Below, one piece after another: positions 1 to 8,801 of a DNA stretch of 64,000 bases. The stretch is from an uncultured Caryophanales bacterium (GTDB lineage: Bacteria > Bacillota_I > Bacilli_A > RF39 > UBA660). A program made the position numbers and the translations under genes. The stretch's first letter is position 1. Each line of letters begins with the position of its first letter. Location: positions 1 through 64,000 of the forward strand of contig CAMOVZ010000006.1 of assembly GCA_946628045.1 (NCBI GenBank), in the 5' to 3' direction. The notes under the pieces were generated by a model. It searched no databases. It saw nothing but the letters and a program-made list of their open reading frames with translations, and was not told the origin of the DNA.

Positions 1-28
1 ATAATTGAATAGAAATGGAGTGATTCCT

Positions 29-886
29 ATGGATAATAAAACTAATATCAACTGGTATCCTGGTCATATGGCTAAGACTAAAAGAGAAATCAGTGAGAAA
101 TTAAATTTAATAGATATAGTATATGAAGTAATAGATGGTAGAATGCCAATATCTAGTAAAATAGTTGATATTGATGATTTAATTAAAGATAAACCAAGAA
201 TTCTAGTAGTTACTAAAATGGATTTATGTGATGAAGAAGAGACTAAGAAGATACTTAAGACTTACGAATCTTCTGGATACAAAGTAGTCTGTGTCGATTT
301 AATGAATGGTAATTGTAATGAATTAATTAATATTACTAAAAGTATTATGTCTGATATAAATAAATCTAGAGAAGAAAAAGGTATGATAAAACGTGCTGCT
401 CGTGTATTAATAGTAGGTGTTCCTAATGCTGGTAAATCTACATTAATTAATAGACTTGTTGGTAAAAAATCAGCTGGTGTTGGTAATACTCCAGGATTTA
501 CTAAAAACTTATCTTGGATTAGAGTTAATAAAGATATAGAACTTCTTGATTCTCCTGGTATACTTTGGCCTAAACTAGAAAATCAAGAAAATGCTAAAGT
601 ACTAGCAGCTTTCTCATCTATAAAAGAAGAAATATTAAACTTAGATGAAATAGCTTGTTTTATATTAAAAAAACTATATGAATTATATCCAGAAAAATTA
701 AAAGAAAGATATGGAATAGACTCATTAGATGAAGACTTTGTAGAAGCGTATGAAGTAATCGGACGTCGAAGAGGCGCTTTATCTCGTGGTGGAATAGTAG
801 ATTATGATAAAGTAAGTGATTTAATAATAAAAGACTTAAAAAATGGATGTTTTGGTAAAGTAACATTTGACAGAATAGAAAAATAA
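29..886 (+). CDS. rbgA: Ribosome biogenesis GTPase RbgA (YlqF)
   Basis: Circularly permuted GTPase that acts late in assembly of the 50S ribosomal subunit. The permuted motif order is visible: G4 TKMD at residues 62-65 comes before the P-loop GVPNAGKS (130-137) and G3 DSPG (174-177). The N-terminal INWYPGHMAK stretch is typical of YlqF. The ATG at 29 is chosen because GGAG lies just upstream; an in-frame TTG at 5 has no ribosome binding site. At 285 residues it matches the usual length of about 280. It is followed by rnhB, as in Bacillus (ylqF-rnhB), and ends in its own terminator. Confidence 0.95.
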   Translation: MDNKTNINWYPGHMAKTKREISEKLNLIDIVYEVIDGRMPISSKIVDIDDLIKDKPRILVVTKMDLCDEEETKKILKTYESSGYKVVCVDLMNGNCNELINITKSIMSDINKSREEKGMIKRAARVLIVGVPNAGKSTLINRLVGKKSAGVGNTPGFTKNLSWIRVNKDIELLDSPGILWPKLENQENAKVLAAFSSIKEEILNLDEIACFILKKLYELYPEKLKERYGIDSLDEDFVEAYEVIGRRRGALSRGGIVDYDKVSDLIIKDLKNGCFGKVTFDRIEK

Positions 887-900
887 TTCTATTCTTTTTA
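872..900 (+). terminator. Rho-independent terminator after rbgA
   Basis: A 9-bp inverted repeat (AGAATAGAA / TTCTATTCT) with a 6-base loop overlaps the rbgA stop codon and is followed by a T-run. Confidence 0.85.
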
Positions 901-945
901 CTTGCTTTTTTTTATTTATTGGTAGACAATTGAATTGGTGAGGTT

Positions 946-1821
946 ATGAATAAACGTGAAATAATTAATGAATTAAATACTAAAGATAATAGTAATATTA
1001 TGATAGTAGGAGATACTTCTTTAGTACTACATGGCTTAAAAAGAAGTTGTGAAAGAATAGAAAAAGAAAGTATTAATAATAAAGAAGAAATAGATATAAT
1101 AGAAAATATTTCATGTTTATCTATAAAAAGTTGTTTGGAAAGATTAAAATCTGCGAATAATATAAGTGATAAGGCTATTATAAAAAAATTAGAATTATAT
1201 TTAGATTCGCAAGATAATTATAAATATGAGAAAGAATTAAGAAATACTGGTATAACTCTAATAGGTGGAGTAGATGAAGTAGGACGTGGTCCTTTAGTAG
1301 GACCTGTAGTTGCTGCTTGCTGTGTATTACCAGAAAATTTTCAATTAGATGGATTAACAGACAGTAAAAAGTTAAGTGAGAAAAAGAGAGATTATTTCTT
1401 TGAAGAAATAAAACGTCAAGCTATTACTTATGGTATAGGTATAGTAGATGAAAAGCGAATTGATGAAATAAATATCTATGAAGCTACTAAAGAAGCAATG
1501 ATTGAAGCTATTAATAAGTGTGATCCACGCCCTGAACATGTCTTAACAGATGCTATGAAATTAGATATAGATATTCCAGTTACTCCTATTATTAAGGGAG
1601 ATTTGAAAAGTATTACTATTAGTGCAGCTTCTGTTTTAGCTAAGGTTACAAGAGATAGAATGATGTATGAGTTGGATAAGAAATATCCTATGTATGATTT
1701 TAAAAATAATGTAGGTTATCCTACAAAGAAACATTTAGAGGCAATTGATAAGTTTGGTATAATACCTGAACACAGAAGAAGTTATGGACCTGTTAAAGAT
1801 TATTTAGATAAAAATAATTAA
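946..1821 (+). CDS. rnhB: Ribonuclease HII
   Basis: Endonuclease that cuts the RNA strand of RNA-DNA hybrids and single ribonucleotides in DNA. The catalytic core begins near residue 105, with DEVGRG at 110-115 (D110, E111) and D202 in LTDAM. The C-terminal HRRSYGPV motif is typical of bacterial RNase HII. About 100 residues precede the core; Bacillus RnhB also has an N-terminal extension, slightly shorter. The start ATG follows GGTGAGG at a good distance. It lies between rbgA and topA, a Bacilli-type order. Confidence 0.95.
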   Translation: MNKREIINELNTKDNSNIMIVGDTSLVLHGLKRSCERIEKESINNKEEIDIIENISCLSIKSCLERLKSANNISDKAIIKKLELYLDSQDNYKYEKELRNTGITLIGGVDEVGRGPLVGPVVAACCVLPENFQLDGLTDSKKLSEKKRDYFFEEIKRQAITYGIGIVDEKRIDEINIYEATKEAMIEAINKCDPRPEHVLTDAMKLDIDIPVTPIIKGDLKSITISAASVLAKVTRDRMMYELDKKYPMYDFKNNVGYPTKKHLEAIDKFGIIPEHRRSYGPVKDYLDKNN

Positions 1822-1877
1822 TAAAAAAGTATATATAATATATATTATATATAAAGAAGTTTTAAAAAAATATGTTA

Positions 1878-1906
1878 TTGACAAAGAATAAAATAACTAG
1901 TATAAA
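1878..1906 (+). promoter_or_regulatory. Sigma-A-type promoter of topA
   Basis: TTGACA (1878-1883), a 17-base spacer and TATAAA (1901-1906), about 25 bases ahead of the topA start. This is close to the vegetative consensus. Confidence 0.8.
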
Positions 1907-1930
1907 TATAAATATTTGAGGAGGGAGTTT

Positions 1931-3970
1931 ATGGCAAAAAATTTAGTGATAGTGGAAAGCCCTAGTAAAAGTAAAACAATAGAAAAGTATTTAGGAAAAG
2001 ATTTTAAAGTAGTATCTTCTAAAGGTCATATTAGAGATTTAGCAACTACTGGTAAATTAGGATTAGGTGTAGATATAGAAAATGGATTTAAACCTAATTA
2101 TATTCCTATTAAAGGTAAAAGTAGTGTAATTTCTTCTTTAAAGAAAGATGTTAAAGATAGTGATATGGTTTATCTTGCATCAGATCCTGACCGTGAAGGA
2201 GAAGCTATAGCGTGGCACCTAAAAGACACTTTAGGTATTAAAGATAATAAATATAAAAGAGTATTATTTAATGAAATTACTCATGATAAAGTAATTGAGG
2301 CAATTAATAATCCTACAGTAATTGATGATAATTTAGTAAGAAGTCAAGAAACAAGAAGAATTTTAGATCGTATTATTGGTTTTAGATTAAGTAAATTATT
2401 ACAAGCAAAAATTGGAGCTAAGTCAGCTGGACGTGTTCAATCTGTTGCTTTAAAACTAATTGTTGATAGAGAACGTGAAATTGAAAACTTTAAACCAGTG
2501 GAATACTTCACAATTACTGCTCATTTTGATAAATTTGATGCAAATTACTTTAAAGTAGTAGATAAAAAGGATGAAACTAAAATTTATGATGAAAAAGAAG
2601 CAGATGAAGTTCTAAATAATATTACTGATAAATATTTAGTTGAAAATGTTGAGACAAAGAAAACTAAAAGAAGTGCTAAATTTCCATTTACAACTTCAAC
2701 ACTTCAACAAGAAGCATCAACTAAATTAGGTTTTCCTGCAAAGAAAACAATGAGTGTAGCACAAAAATTATATGAAGGAATTGACGTTGGTTCGGAGACT
2801 ACAGGTCTTATTACATACATGAGAACAGATTCAACTAGATTAAGTGATGACTTTACTCGTCCAACTATGAAATATATTGAGGAAACTTATGGTAAAGAAT
2901 ATGTTGGTTATGTTAAACAGGCAAAAGTAAAGAAAAATGAAAATATACAAGATGCTCATGAAGGAATTCGTCCAACTAGTATCTTAAGAGAACCAACTAA
3001 AATTAAACAATATTTATCAAATGATGAGTTTAAATTATATAGTTTAATTTATAAAAGAGCTTTAGCTTCTCTTATGGCAGATGCTTTATTAGATCAAACT
3101 ACTATTATTTTAAATAATAATAATTATAAATTTAAAACAACAGGAAGTATTATTACATTTCAAGGTTACTTAAAAGTTTATGGTGATTATGAATCTAGTG
3201 AAGATAATATATTACCTAAGTTTGTTGCTGGAGAAACTAAAACTACAAAAGATGTAGAAAAAACTCAACACTTCACACAACCACCAGCAAGATACACAGA
3301 AGCTAAATTGATTAAAGAATTAGAAGAATTAGGAATAGGTCGTCCTAGTACTTATGCAACTATAATTGATACTATTAAAAGTAGAGATTATGTAGTTTTA
3401 GAAGATAAAAAATTCCGCCCTACAGAAATGGGATTTGAAACTACAGATAAATTACAAGAATTCTTTAGTGATTTAATAAATACAGATTATACCCGTGATA
3501 TGGAAAATGATTTAGATAAAGTAGCTGATGGTAAGGCTATTTGGAATAAAGTATTAGAAGAATTCTATAAACTATTTGAACCTCGTGTAAAAGCTGCGTT
3601 TAGTGATATGGAAAAGAAAGGGCCAGTTGAAACAGGAGAAACTTGTCCAGAATGTGGTTCGCCTTTAGTAATTAGAAAAGGTAAATATGGAGAATTTGTA
3701 GCATGCAGTAATTATCCTACTTGCAAATATATAAAGAAGGATAAAGAACAAGCTGAAGTAATAGAAGTATGTAACTGTCCAAATTGTGATGGAAAAATAG
3801 TAGTAAGAAAAAGTCGTAAAGGTAAATTATTCTACGGATGTAATAATTATCCTAAATGTAAAACTGCATATTGGGATAAACCAATTGATAGGAAATGTCC
3901 AGAATGTGGCAGTATGTTAACAGAAAAAAATAATCAAATTAAGTGTTCTTCTTGTGATTATACTGAATAA
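1931..3970 (+). CDS. topA: DNA topoisomerase I (type IA)
   Basis: Relaxes negative supercoils by passing a strand through a transient single-strand break. The Toprim domain is at the N-terminus (VIVESPSK, E9; DPDRE 85-89). The catalytic tyrosine lies in GLITYMRTDS (Y296). The C-terminus carries three zinc-ribbon modules, two with CPxC...CxNYPxC spacing and a last short CPECG...CSSCDY. The length of 679 residues fits the Bacillus enzyme (about 690). The ATG at 1931 is preferred over the TTG at 1916 because GAGGAGGGAG precedes it. It has its own promoter and terminator. Confidence 0.97.
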   Translation: MAKNLVIVESPSKSKTIEKYLGKDFKVVSSKGHIRDLATTGKLGLGVDIENGFKPNYIPIKGKSSVISSLKKDVKDSDMVYLASDPDREGEAIAWHLKDTLGIKDNKYKRVLFNEITHDKVIEAINNPTVIDDNLVRSQETRRILDRIIGFRLSKLLQAKIGAKSAGRVQSVALKLIVDREREIENFKPVEYFTITAHFDKFDANYFKVVDKKDETKIYDEKEADEVLNNITDKYLVENVETKKTKRSAKFPFTTSTLQQEASTKLGFPAKKTMSVAQKLYEGIDVGSETTGLITYMRTDSTRLSDDFTRPTMKYIEETYGKEYVGYVKQAKVKKNENIQDAHEGIRPTSILREPTKIKQYLSNDEFKLYSLIYKRALASLMADALLDQTTIILNNNNYKFKTTGSIITFQGYLKVYGDYESSEDNILPKFVAGETKTTKDVEKTQHFTQPPARYTEAKLIKELEELGIGRPSTYATIIDTIKSRDYVVLEDKKFRPTEMGFETTDKLQEFFSDLINTDYTRDMENDLDKVADGKAIWNKVLEEFYKLFEPRVKAAFSDMEKKGPVETGETCPECGSPLVIRKGKYGEFVACSNYPTCKYIKKDKEQAEVIEVCNCPNCDGKIVVRKSRKGKLFYGCNNYPKCKTAYWDKPIDRKCPECGSMLTEKNNQIKCSSCDYTE

Positions 3971-3993
3971 AAGGAAAATATTTTCCTTTTTTC
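3971..3993 (+). terminator. Rho-independent terminator after topA
   Basis: The palindrome AAGGAAAATATTTTCCTT directly follows the topA stop and runs into a T-tract. Confidence 0.85.
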
Positions 3994-3994
3994 T

Positions 3995-4022
3995 TTGTCT
4001 AAAAAAATATATGTGTTATAAT
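3995..4022 (+). promoter_or_regulatory. Promoter for the 4046 gene and xerC
   Basis: TTGTCT (3995-4000), a 16-base spacer and TATAAT (4017-4022), 24 bases upstream of the ATG. Confidence 0.7.
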
Positions 4023-4045
4023 TTTTATGGTAGGGAGGTTTAAAA

Positions 4046-5071
4046 ATGAGTAATTATTATTTAGTTGCAAGAGACATTAAAACAAATGATTATAATTTAA
4101 TAAGGGGATTTGATACTTTAGAACAAGTAGATTTATATACAACTAGTTCTCACAATTCTAAAGATTTAGGAAAAAAGATTTGGAGAGGTGGAATAATTCC
4201 AAATCAAGAATTAGATTTCTTTATTGTAAAAGAAAGATCTAATAAAGAAGCAGTAAAAACAATGGATGTATTATATTCAGATAGTAAAGAAATAAGAAAT
4301 ATTGCTTTAAACAAAGATAGTGATAGTGTAGATAATTTATTACAACACTTTTATCAAAAACTAACAACAAGTAAAGGATTCTATGATTTAGTAGAAAGAA
4401 GTACTAATATTTCTAAATTATATGATACGTGTTTACCTACAAAAGATTACATAGAAATAAAAACAAAAGATAAAAATGGAAACTATGTAGAATATCCAGC
4501 ATTTAGAAAAATGGTCGAAGCATTTTCTAGATACCAAGATAAAAAGAAAAATAAAATAGATTTAAATAGGGTATTATTAAATAGATTAATACTAGAAAGA
4601 AGTATGTTAGAAAAACTAAATAATAATGAAAATCAAATCTCAGTATTTGAACTTATGGATCCAATAGATTATATAGATTGTGAAACAAAATATGATGATA
4701 AATTAATAGAAATAATGGATTTTATAGATAGATTACCTGAAGGATTTATTTATATTAAAAAAGGACAAGCTCATATATCTAATAATATCTATACAATGAA
4801 TGAAGATTTAGATAAATTAGATTCTTTATTAGATCGAGAATTTGGATATATATTAAATGATTATATAAGTAATAAAAATAGTTTAGATAAAACTATTGAT
4901 AAACAAGAAATTAACGAGTTAAAACAAATGATTAAAAATGCTAAATTAAGATTAATTGAAATTCTATCAAGCAATCAAAAAGTATCTAATGATACATATA
5001 GATTAATGAATATAGTTAGTGAAAACCAATCTAAATTATTAGGTGATAACTATGAATATAGAAGAAATTAA
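4046..5071 (+). CDS. Hypothetical protein, 341 aa
   Basis: I do not recognise a family. The protein is soluble-looking, charged and rich in Asn/Lys/Asp, with no signal peptide or membrane segment. The N-terminus (MSNYYLVARDIKTNDY) reads like a small beta domain. The rest is predicted mostly helical, with heptad-like Leu/Ile spacing in the last third. The start is secure: GGGAGG lies 9 bases upstream. It is the first gene of a unit with the downstream Xer recombinase, whose start overlaps its end by 20 bases, so the two are probably translationally coupled. Any link to recombination is only suggested by this overlap. Confidence 0.75.
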   Translation: MSNYYLVARDIKTNDYNLIRGFDTLEQVDLYTTSSHNSKDLGKKIWRGGIIPNQELDFFIVKERSNKEAVKTMDVLYSDSKEIRNIALNKDSDSVDNLLQHFYQKLTTSKGFYDLVERSTNISKLYDTCLPTKDYIEIKTKDKNGNYVEYPAFRKMVEAFSRYQDKKKNKIDLNRVLLNRLILERSMLEKLNNNENQISVFELMDPIDYIDCETKYDDKLIEIMDFIDRLPEGFIYIKKGQAHISNNIYTMNEDLDKLDSLLDREFGYILNDYISNKNSLDKTIDKQEINELKQMIKNAKLRLIEILSSNQKVSNDTYRLMNIVSENQSKLLGDNYEYRRN

Positions 5072-5969
5072 AGAATTAAATGATTATTTAGAACATTTAA
5101 AATATGAAAAAAATTATTCTGATTATACAATAAATAATTACAAACATGATATTGTTGAATATTTAGAATATTTGAATAGTGAAGCACTAGATTTTAAAAC
5201 TATAGAGTATAGTGATATTAGATTTTTCTTAATGTATTTAAAAGATACAAAAAAGGATAATAATACATCTATTAATAGAAAATTAAGTTCACTTAGAGGC
5301 TTTTATAAATACTTAGCTAATGAAAATATTGTAAAAACAAATGTATTTTCTCTAGTAAATGGCCCTAAAAAATCTAAGAAATTACCAAGATATTTTGAAT
5401 ACAATGAATTAGAAGAATTATTTAATGTTCCAGATACAAGAACTCCACTAGGTCAAAGGGATTCTCTAATACTTGAAATGTTATATGCAACAGGAGTACG
5501 TGTAGGAGAACTTGTTAATATTAAAGTTAATGATATTGATTTAGGAAGACGTAATATAATTATTTTAGGTAAAGGTAATAAAGAGCGTTTTGTTACTTAT
5601 GGAGAATATTGTGAAGATATATTAAAAACTTATCTAAATAGTGGAAGAGTAATTTTAAATATAAAAGATTCTGATTACTTATTTTTAAATAATAATGGAG
5701 GACCTTTAACTGACAGAGGAGTAAGATTTATATTAGATAGATTAATACAAAAAACTAGTATTAATAAAAAAATATCTCCTCATATGATAAGACATTCTTT
5801 CGCAACACATTTATTAAATGAAGGATGTGACTTATTAACAGTACAAAAACTATTAGGACATGAAAGTATAAAAGCAACACAAATTTATACACATGTAACT
5901 ACTGATAGATTAAAAGAAGTATATTTTAATAGTTTTCCTAGGGCTAAAAAAGATAATCAAATTAAATAA
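5052..5969 (+). CDS. xerC: Tyrosine recombinase XerC/XerD family
   Basis: Site-specific recombinase, most likely one of the Xer pair that resolves chromosome dimers at dif. The full catalytic set is present: R150 (TGVRVGEL), K174 (LGKGNKER), H244 and R247 (HMIRHSFATH), H270 (LLGHES) and the nucleophile Y279 (TQIYTHV). The N-terminal half is a SAM-like core-binding domain. Length (305 aa) is normal. ATG 5052 is chosen over GTG 5043 because the AGGTGA ribosome site covers 5041-5046. The position after topA matches codV/xerC in Bacillus. XerC and XerD cannot be separated with certainty from sequence alone. Confidence 0.9.
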   Translation: MNIEEIKELNDYLEHLKYEKNYSDYTINNYKHDIVEYLEYLNSEALDFKTIEYSDIRFFLMYLKDTKKDNNTSINRKLSSLRGFYKYLANENIVKTNVFSLVNGPKKSKKLPRYFEYNELEELFNVPDTRTPLGQRDSLILEMLYATGVRVGELVNIKVNDIDLGRRNIIILGKGNKERFVTYGEYCEDILKTYLNSGRVILNIKDSDYLFLNNNGGPLTDRGVRFILDRLIQKTSINKKISPHMIRHSFATHLLNEGCDLLTVQKLLGHESIKATQIYTHVTTDRLKEVYFNSFPRAKKDNQIK

Positions 5970-5998
5970 ATGAAAGAGAAACTCTTTCATTTTTTTTC
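5969..5998 (+). terminator. Rho-independent terminator after xerC
   Basis: A 10-bp stem (AATGAAAGAG / CTCTTTCATT) with a 3-base loop and eight T residues, starting at the xerC stop codon. Confidence 0.9.
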
Positions 5999-6044
5999 TA
6001 TATTAGATATAATAATATTGTGTTCATATAAGGATGTGATCTTT

Positions 6045-6311
6045 ATGGATTTAGAATTTTCTTCTTTGAAAGATTTATATGTAAGAGTAACTCCAGCACT
6101 TAATGCAAAAAAGAAAGAATTAGATAGAGTTGGATTATCTTATATACAAATAGAAGATATTTGGAATTATTTAGTAGAAGCTAAATGGAAGCAAGGTAAA
6201 GACTTGATGCTTTCAGATATAGTAGATGATATTCTAAATACTGATTCCAGTTTAATAGATAAATATTTCAAAGAAAAAAACACTTCCTTAAATGATAAAG
6301 AAATAATGTGA
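6045..6311 (+). CDS. comN: Post-transcriptional regulator, ComN family
   Basis: Small protein of 88 residues that resembles the ComN/YrzD post-transcriptional regulator family, which in Bacillus promotes comE mRNA accumulation. Family-like features are the N-terminal helices, the IEDIWNYL segment followed by a KWKQG stretch, and the LSDIVDDIL block. The adjacent secDF supports the call, since comN and secDF are neighbours in Bacillus. The start at 6045 follows AAGGATGTGA; the longer frame from 5970 would read through the xerC terminator and is rejected. A TATAAT element lies at 6008-6013. No competence genes are in this window. Confidence 0.7.
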   Translation: MDLEFSSLKDLYVRVTPALNAKKKELDRVGLSYIQIEDIWNYLVEAKWKQGKDLMLSDIVDDILNTDSSLIDKYFKEKNTSLNDKEIM

Positions 6312-6322
6312 AAGGTGAGATT

Positions 6323-8791
6323 ATGACAAAAAGTAATGTAAAAAAAGAGAATAAAAATACAATAGGTAGAATCATTGCTGGAATAATTGGTCTTATTGTA
6401 CTAAATCTAATATGTTTTCCAGTAGCAAGAATGATTTTTAATACGGTTGGTTCAATAGCAGCAAGTTTATTTATAGATGCTATAGTGTTAATAATAGTAG
6501 ATCTAGTATTCTTTAAGAATAATGGAAAAATAGGCAGAGTTCTAATAAAATCTAGTATCGCAATTATATTAGCAGTTGTTATTGGATTTTTATTTGTTCC
6601 TTTATTTAAAGGTTTAAAATTTGGACTTGACTTACAAGGAGGATTTGAAATTCTTTATAAAGCAGAAAGTATTGATGGATCTAAAATGAATAGTGAAAAA
6701 CTAACTGCTACTTATAAAACATTAAGTAAAAGAATTGATAGTCTAGGTGTATCAGAGCCAGAAATTATTGTTGAAGGAAATGATAGAATTAGAGTAAAAC
6801 TAGCTGGTGTTAAAAATCCAGAAGAAGCTCGTTCTCAATTATCAACAGTAGCTACATTATCATTTAGAGATGTAGATGATAATTTATTAATGACAAGTGA
6901 TGTCTTAACTGCAGGACATGCAAAAATAGGACAAGATCAACAAGGTAATCCAGCAGTATCACTATCAGTAAAAGACAAAGATAAATTCTTTGAAGTAACT
7001 AAAGCAATTAGTGAAAAAGAACAAGGAAAAAATCTAATAGTTATTTGGTTAGATTATAATGAATTAACAGATAGTTATTCTAAAGAAGGTAATCTATGTG
7101 GAACAAGTGAATCTAACTGTTTAAGTGCAGCTACTGTATCACAAGGATTTGCAAGTGATGTAATTATTCAAGGAAACTTTACAAATGATGAAGTATCTAA
7201 CTTAGTAGATTTAATTAATAGTGGATCACTTCCATCTAAATTAGTTGAAATATCTTCAACTACAGTAGGAGCTTCATTTGGAGAAGGAACACTTAATACA
7301 ACATTAACTGCTGGTATTATTGCTATCCTTGCTATCATGCTAATTTTAATCTTAATTTATCACTTCAGTGGTTTTGTATCTAGTATTAGTATGATGATTT
7401 ATACTTTCTTAGTATTTGGAGTATTCTGGTTAGTAGGAGGAGTTCTTACATTACCTGGAATTGCTGCTTTAGTATTAGGTATAGGAATGGCTGTGGATTC
7501 TAATGTTATTACATTTGCAAGAATAAAAGAAGAATTATTAAAAGGTAAGAGTTTACCTACAGCATTTAGAGAAGGATCTAAATCAAGTTTTAGTGCAATA
7601 ATAGATTCTAACTTAACAACCATTATAGTTGCAATTATAATGTTTATATTTGGTGAATCTAGTATTAAAGGATTTGCTACTATGTTAATTATTACAGTAT
7701 TAGTAACTATGTTTACTATGGTATTCTTAACAAGATTCTTATTAAAGATATTCGTTAAAACAGAGTTCTTCAATGATAAAACTAATTTATTTATAAATAT
7801 TAAATCTAAAGATATACCTGATGTTAGTAAAAATGAAAAAGGCAAAACAAATCCATTTGTTAAAGTTAATTTCTTGAAACATAAACGTATTGCTATTGGT
7901 ATTTCTATGATAATTATCTTAGTGGGTGGAATACTTATTGGTACTAAGGGATTAAATCTAGGTATTGATTATAAAGCAGGTACTTCTATTACAGTAGTTA
8001 GTGATAATAAAATAACCGTTAAAGGTATTGAAAAAGATTTAAAAGATTTAAAAATATCAAGTACAAACATAGTTAAAAATGATGATGAAATCTATATTAG
8101 ATTAGATAAAACATTAGATGGAGAAAAAGTAAAAGAAGTAAATAGTTATTTTGAAGAAAAATATGAAGCAAAAGTAAATATTGGTGTTGTATCTAATATG
8201 GTTCAAAAAGAATTAATTAAAAATGCAATTCTTTCAGTATTAATTGCTTTATTAGGTATAATTATTTACGTATCAATTAGATTTAAATTTAGTTATGCAG
8301 TAGGTGGAGTTATTGCTTTACTACACGATGTAGCTATCATGTTTAGCTTGTTTGCTATATTCCGTTTTGAAGTAAGTTCAATGTTTATTGCTGCAGTACT
8401 TGCTATAATTGGATATTCTATTAATGATACAATTGTATCTTTCGATAGAATTAGAGAAAATTTATCTAATGTTGATAGAAAGAAATTATCAAGAGAAGAA
8501 TTTGAAAAAATTTGTAATCGTAGTATTGGAGAAACATTTACAAGAACAATTTATACTACAGTAACTACATTACTTCCAGTATTAATTTTAATAATACTAG
8601 GATCAAGTGGAATATTTAACTTCAATATGGCTATGTTATTTGGTCTTATTGCAGGTACTTATTCATCAATCTTTATTGCCACAATTGTATTTATGGCATT
8701 AGAAAAGAAAAACTTAGGAAAAGAAGAAAAAGTAAAAAAAGTATATAAAGATGATTTTGAAGAAAAGAAAATAAAAGGAATAAACTGTTAA
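6323..8791 (+). CDS. secDF: Protein translocase subunit SecDF (fused)
   Basis: Membrane protein that uses the proton gradient to pull secreted proteins from SecYEG. It is a SecD-SecF fusion of 822 residues, as in Bacillus, with twelve or so membrane segments in two sets of six. The SecD half shows GLKFGLDLQGG and GMAVDSNVITFARIKEEL. The SecF half begins near residue 510 and shows LGIDYKAGTS and IGYSINDTIVSFDRIRENL. A pair of extra N-terminal hydrophobic segments precedes the first canonical one. ATG 6323 has AAAGGTGAG upstream; GTG 6308 would overlap comN without a better site. It is probably co-transcribed with comN and relA. Confidence 0.95.
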   Translation: MTKSNVKKENKNTIGRIIAGIIGLIVLNLICFPVARMIFNTVGSIAASLFIDAIVLIIVDLVFFKNNGKIGRVLIKSSIAIILAVVIGFLFVPLFKGLKFGLDLQGGFEILYKAESIDGSKMNSEKLTATYKTLSKRIDSLGVSEPEIIVEGNDRIRVKLAGVKNPEEARSQLSTVATLSFRDVDDNLLMTSDVLTAGHAKIGQDQQGNPAVSLSVKDKDKFFEVTKAISEKEQGKNLIVIWLDYNELTDSYSKEGNLCGTSESNCLSAATVSQGFASDVIIQGNFTNDEVSNLVDLINSGSLPSKLVEISSTTVGASFGEGTLNTTLTAGIIAILAIMLILILIYHFSGFVSSISMMIYTFLVFGVFWLVGGVLTLPGIAALVLGIGMAVDSNVITFARIKEELLKGKSLPTAFREGSKSSFSAIIDSNLTTIIVAIIMFIFGESSIKGFATMLIITVLVTMFTMVFLTRFLLKIFVKTEFFNDKTNLFINIKSKDIPDVSKNEKGKTNPFVKVNFLKHKRIAIGISMIIILVGGILIGTKGLNLGIDYKAGTSITVVSDNKITVKGIEKDLKDLKISSTNIVKNDDEIYIRLDKTLDGEKVKEVNSYFEEKYEAKVNIGVVSNMVQKELIKNAILSVLIALLGIIIYVSIRFKFSYAVGGVIALLHDVAIMFSLFAIFRFEVSSMFIAAVLAIIGYSINDTIVSFDRIRENLSNVDRKKLSREEFEKICNRSIGETFTRTIYTTVTTLLPVLILIILGSSGIFNFNMAMLFGLIAGTYSSIFIATIVFMALEKKNLGKEEKVKKVYKDDFEEKKIKGINC

Positions 8792-8801
8792 TTGAGGGGA
8801 G

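Noticed and set aside
1822..1870. AT palindrome after rnhB (TATATATAATATATATTATATATA-like) as a terminator
   Set aside because: It is an almost pure AT stem with no T-run after it on the forward strand, so a specific terminator cannot be supported.
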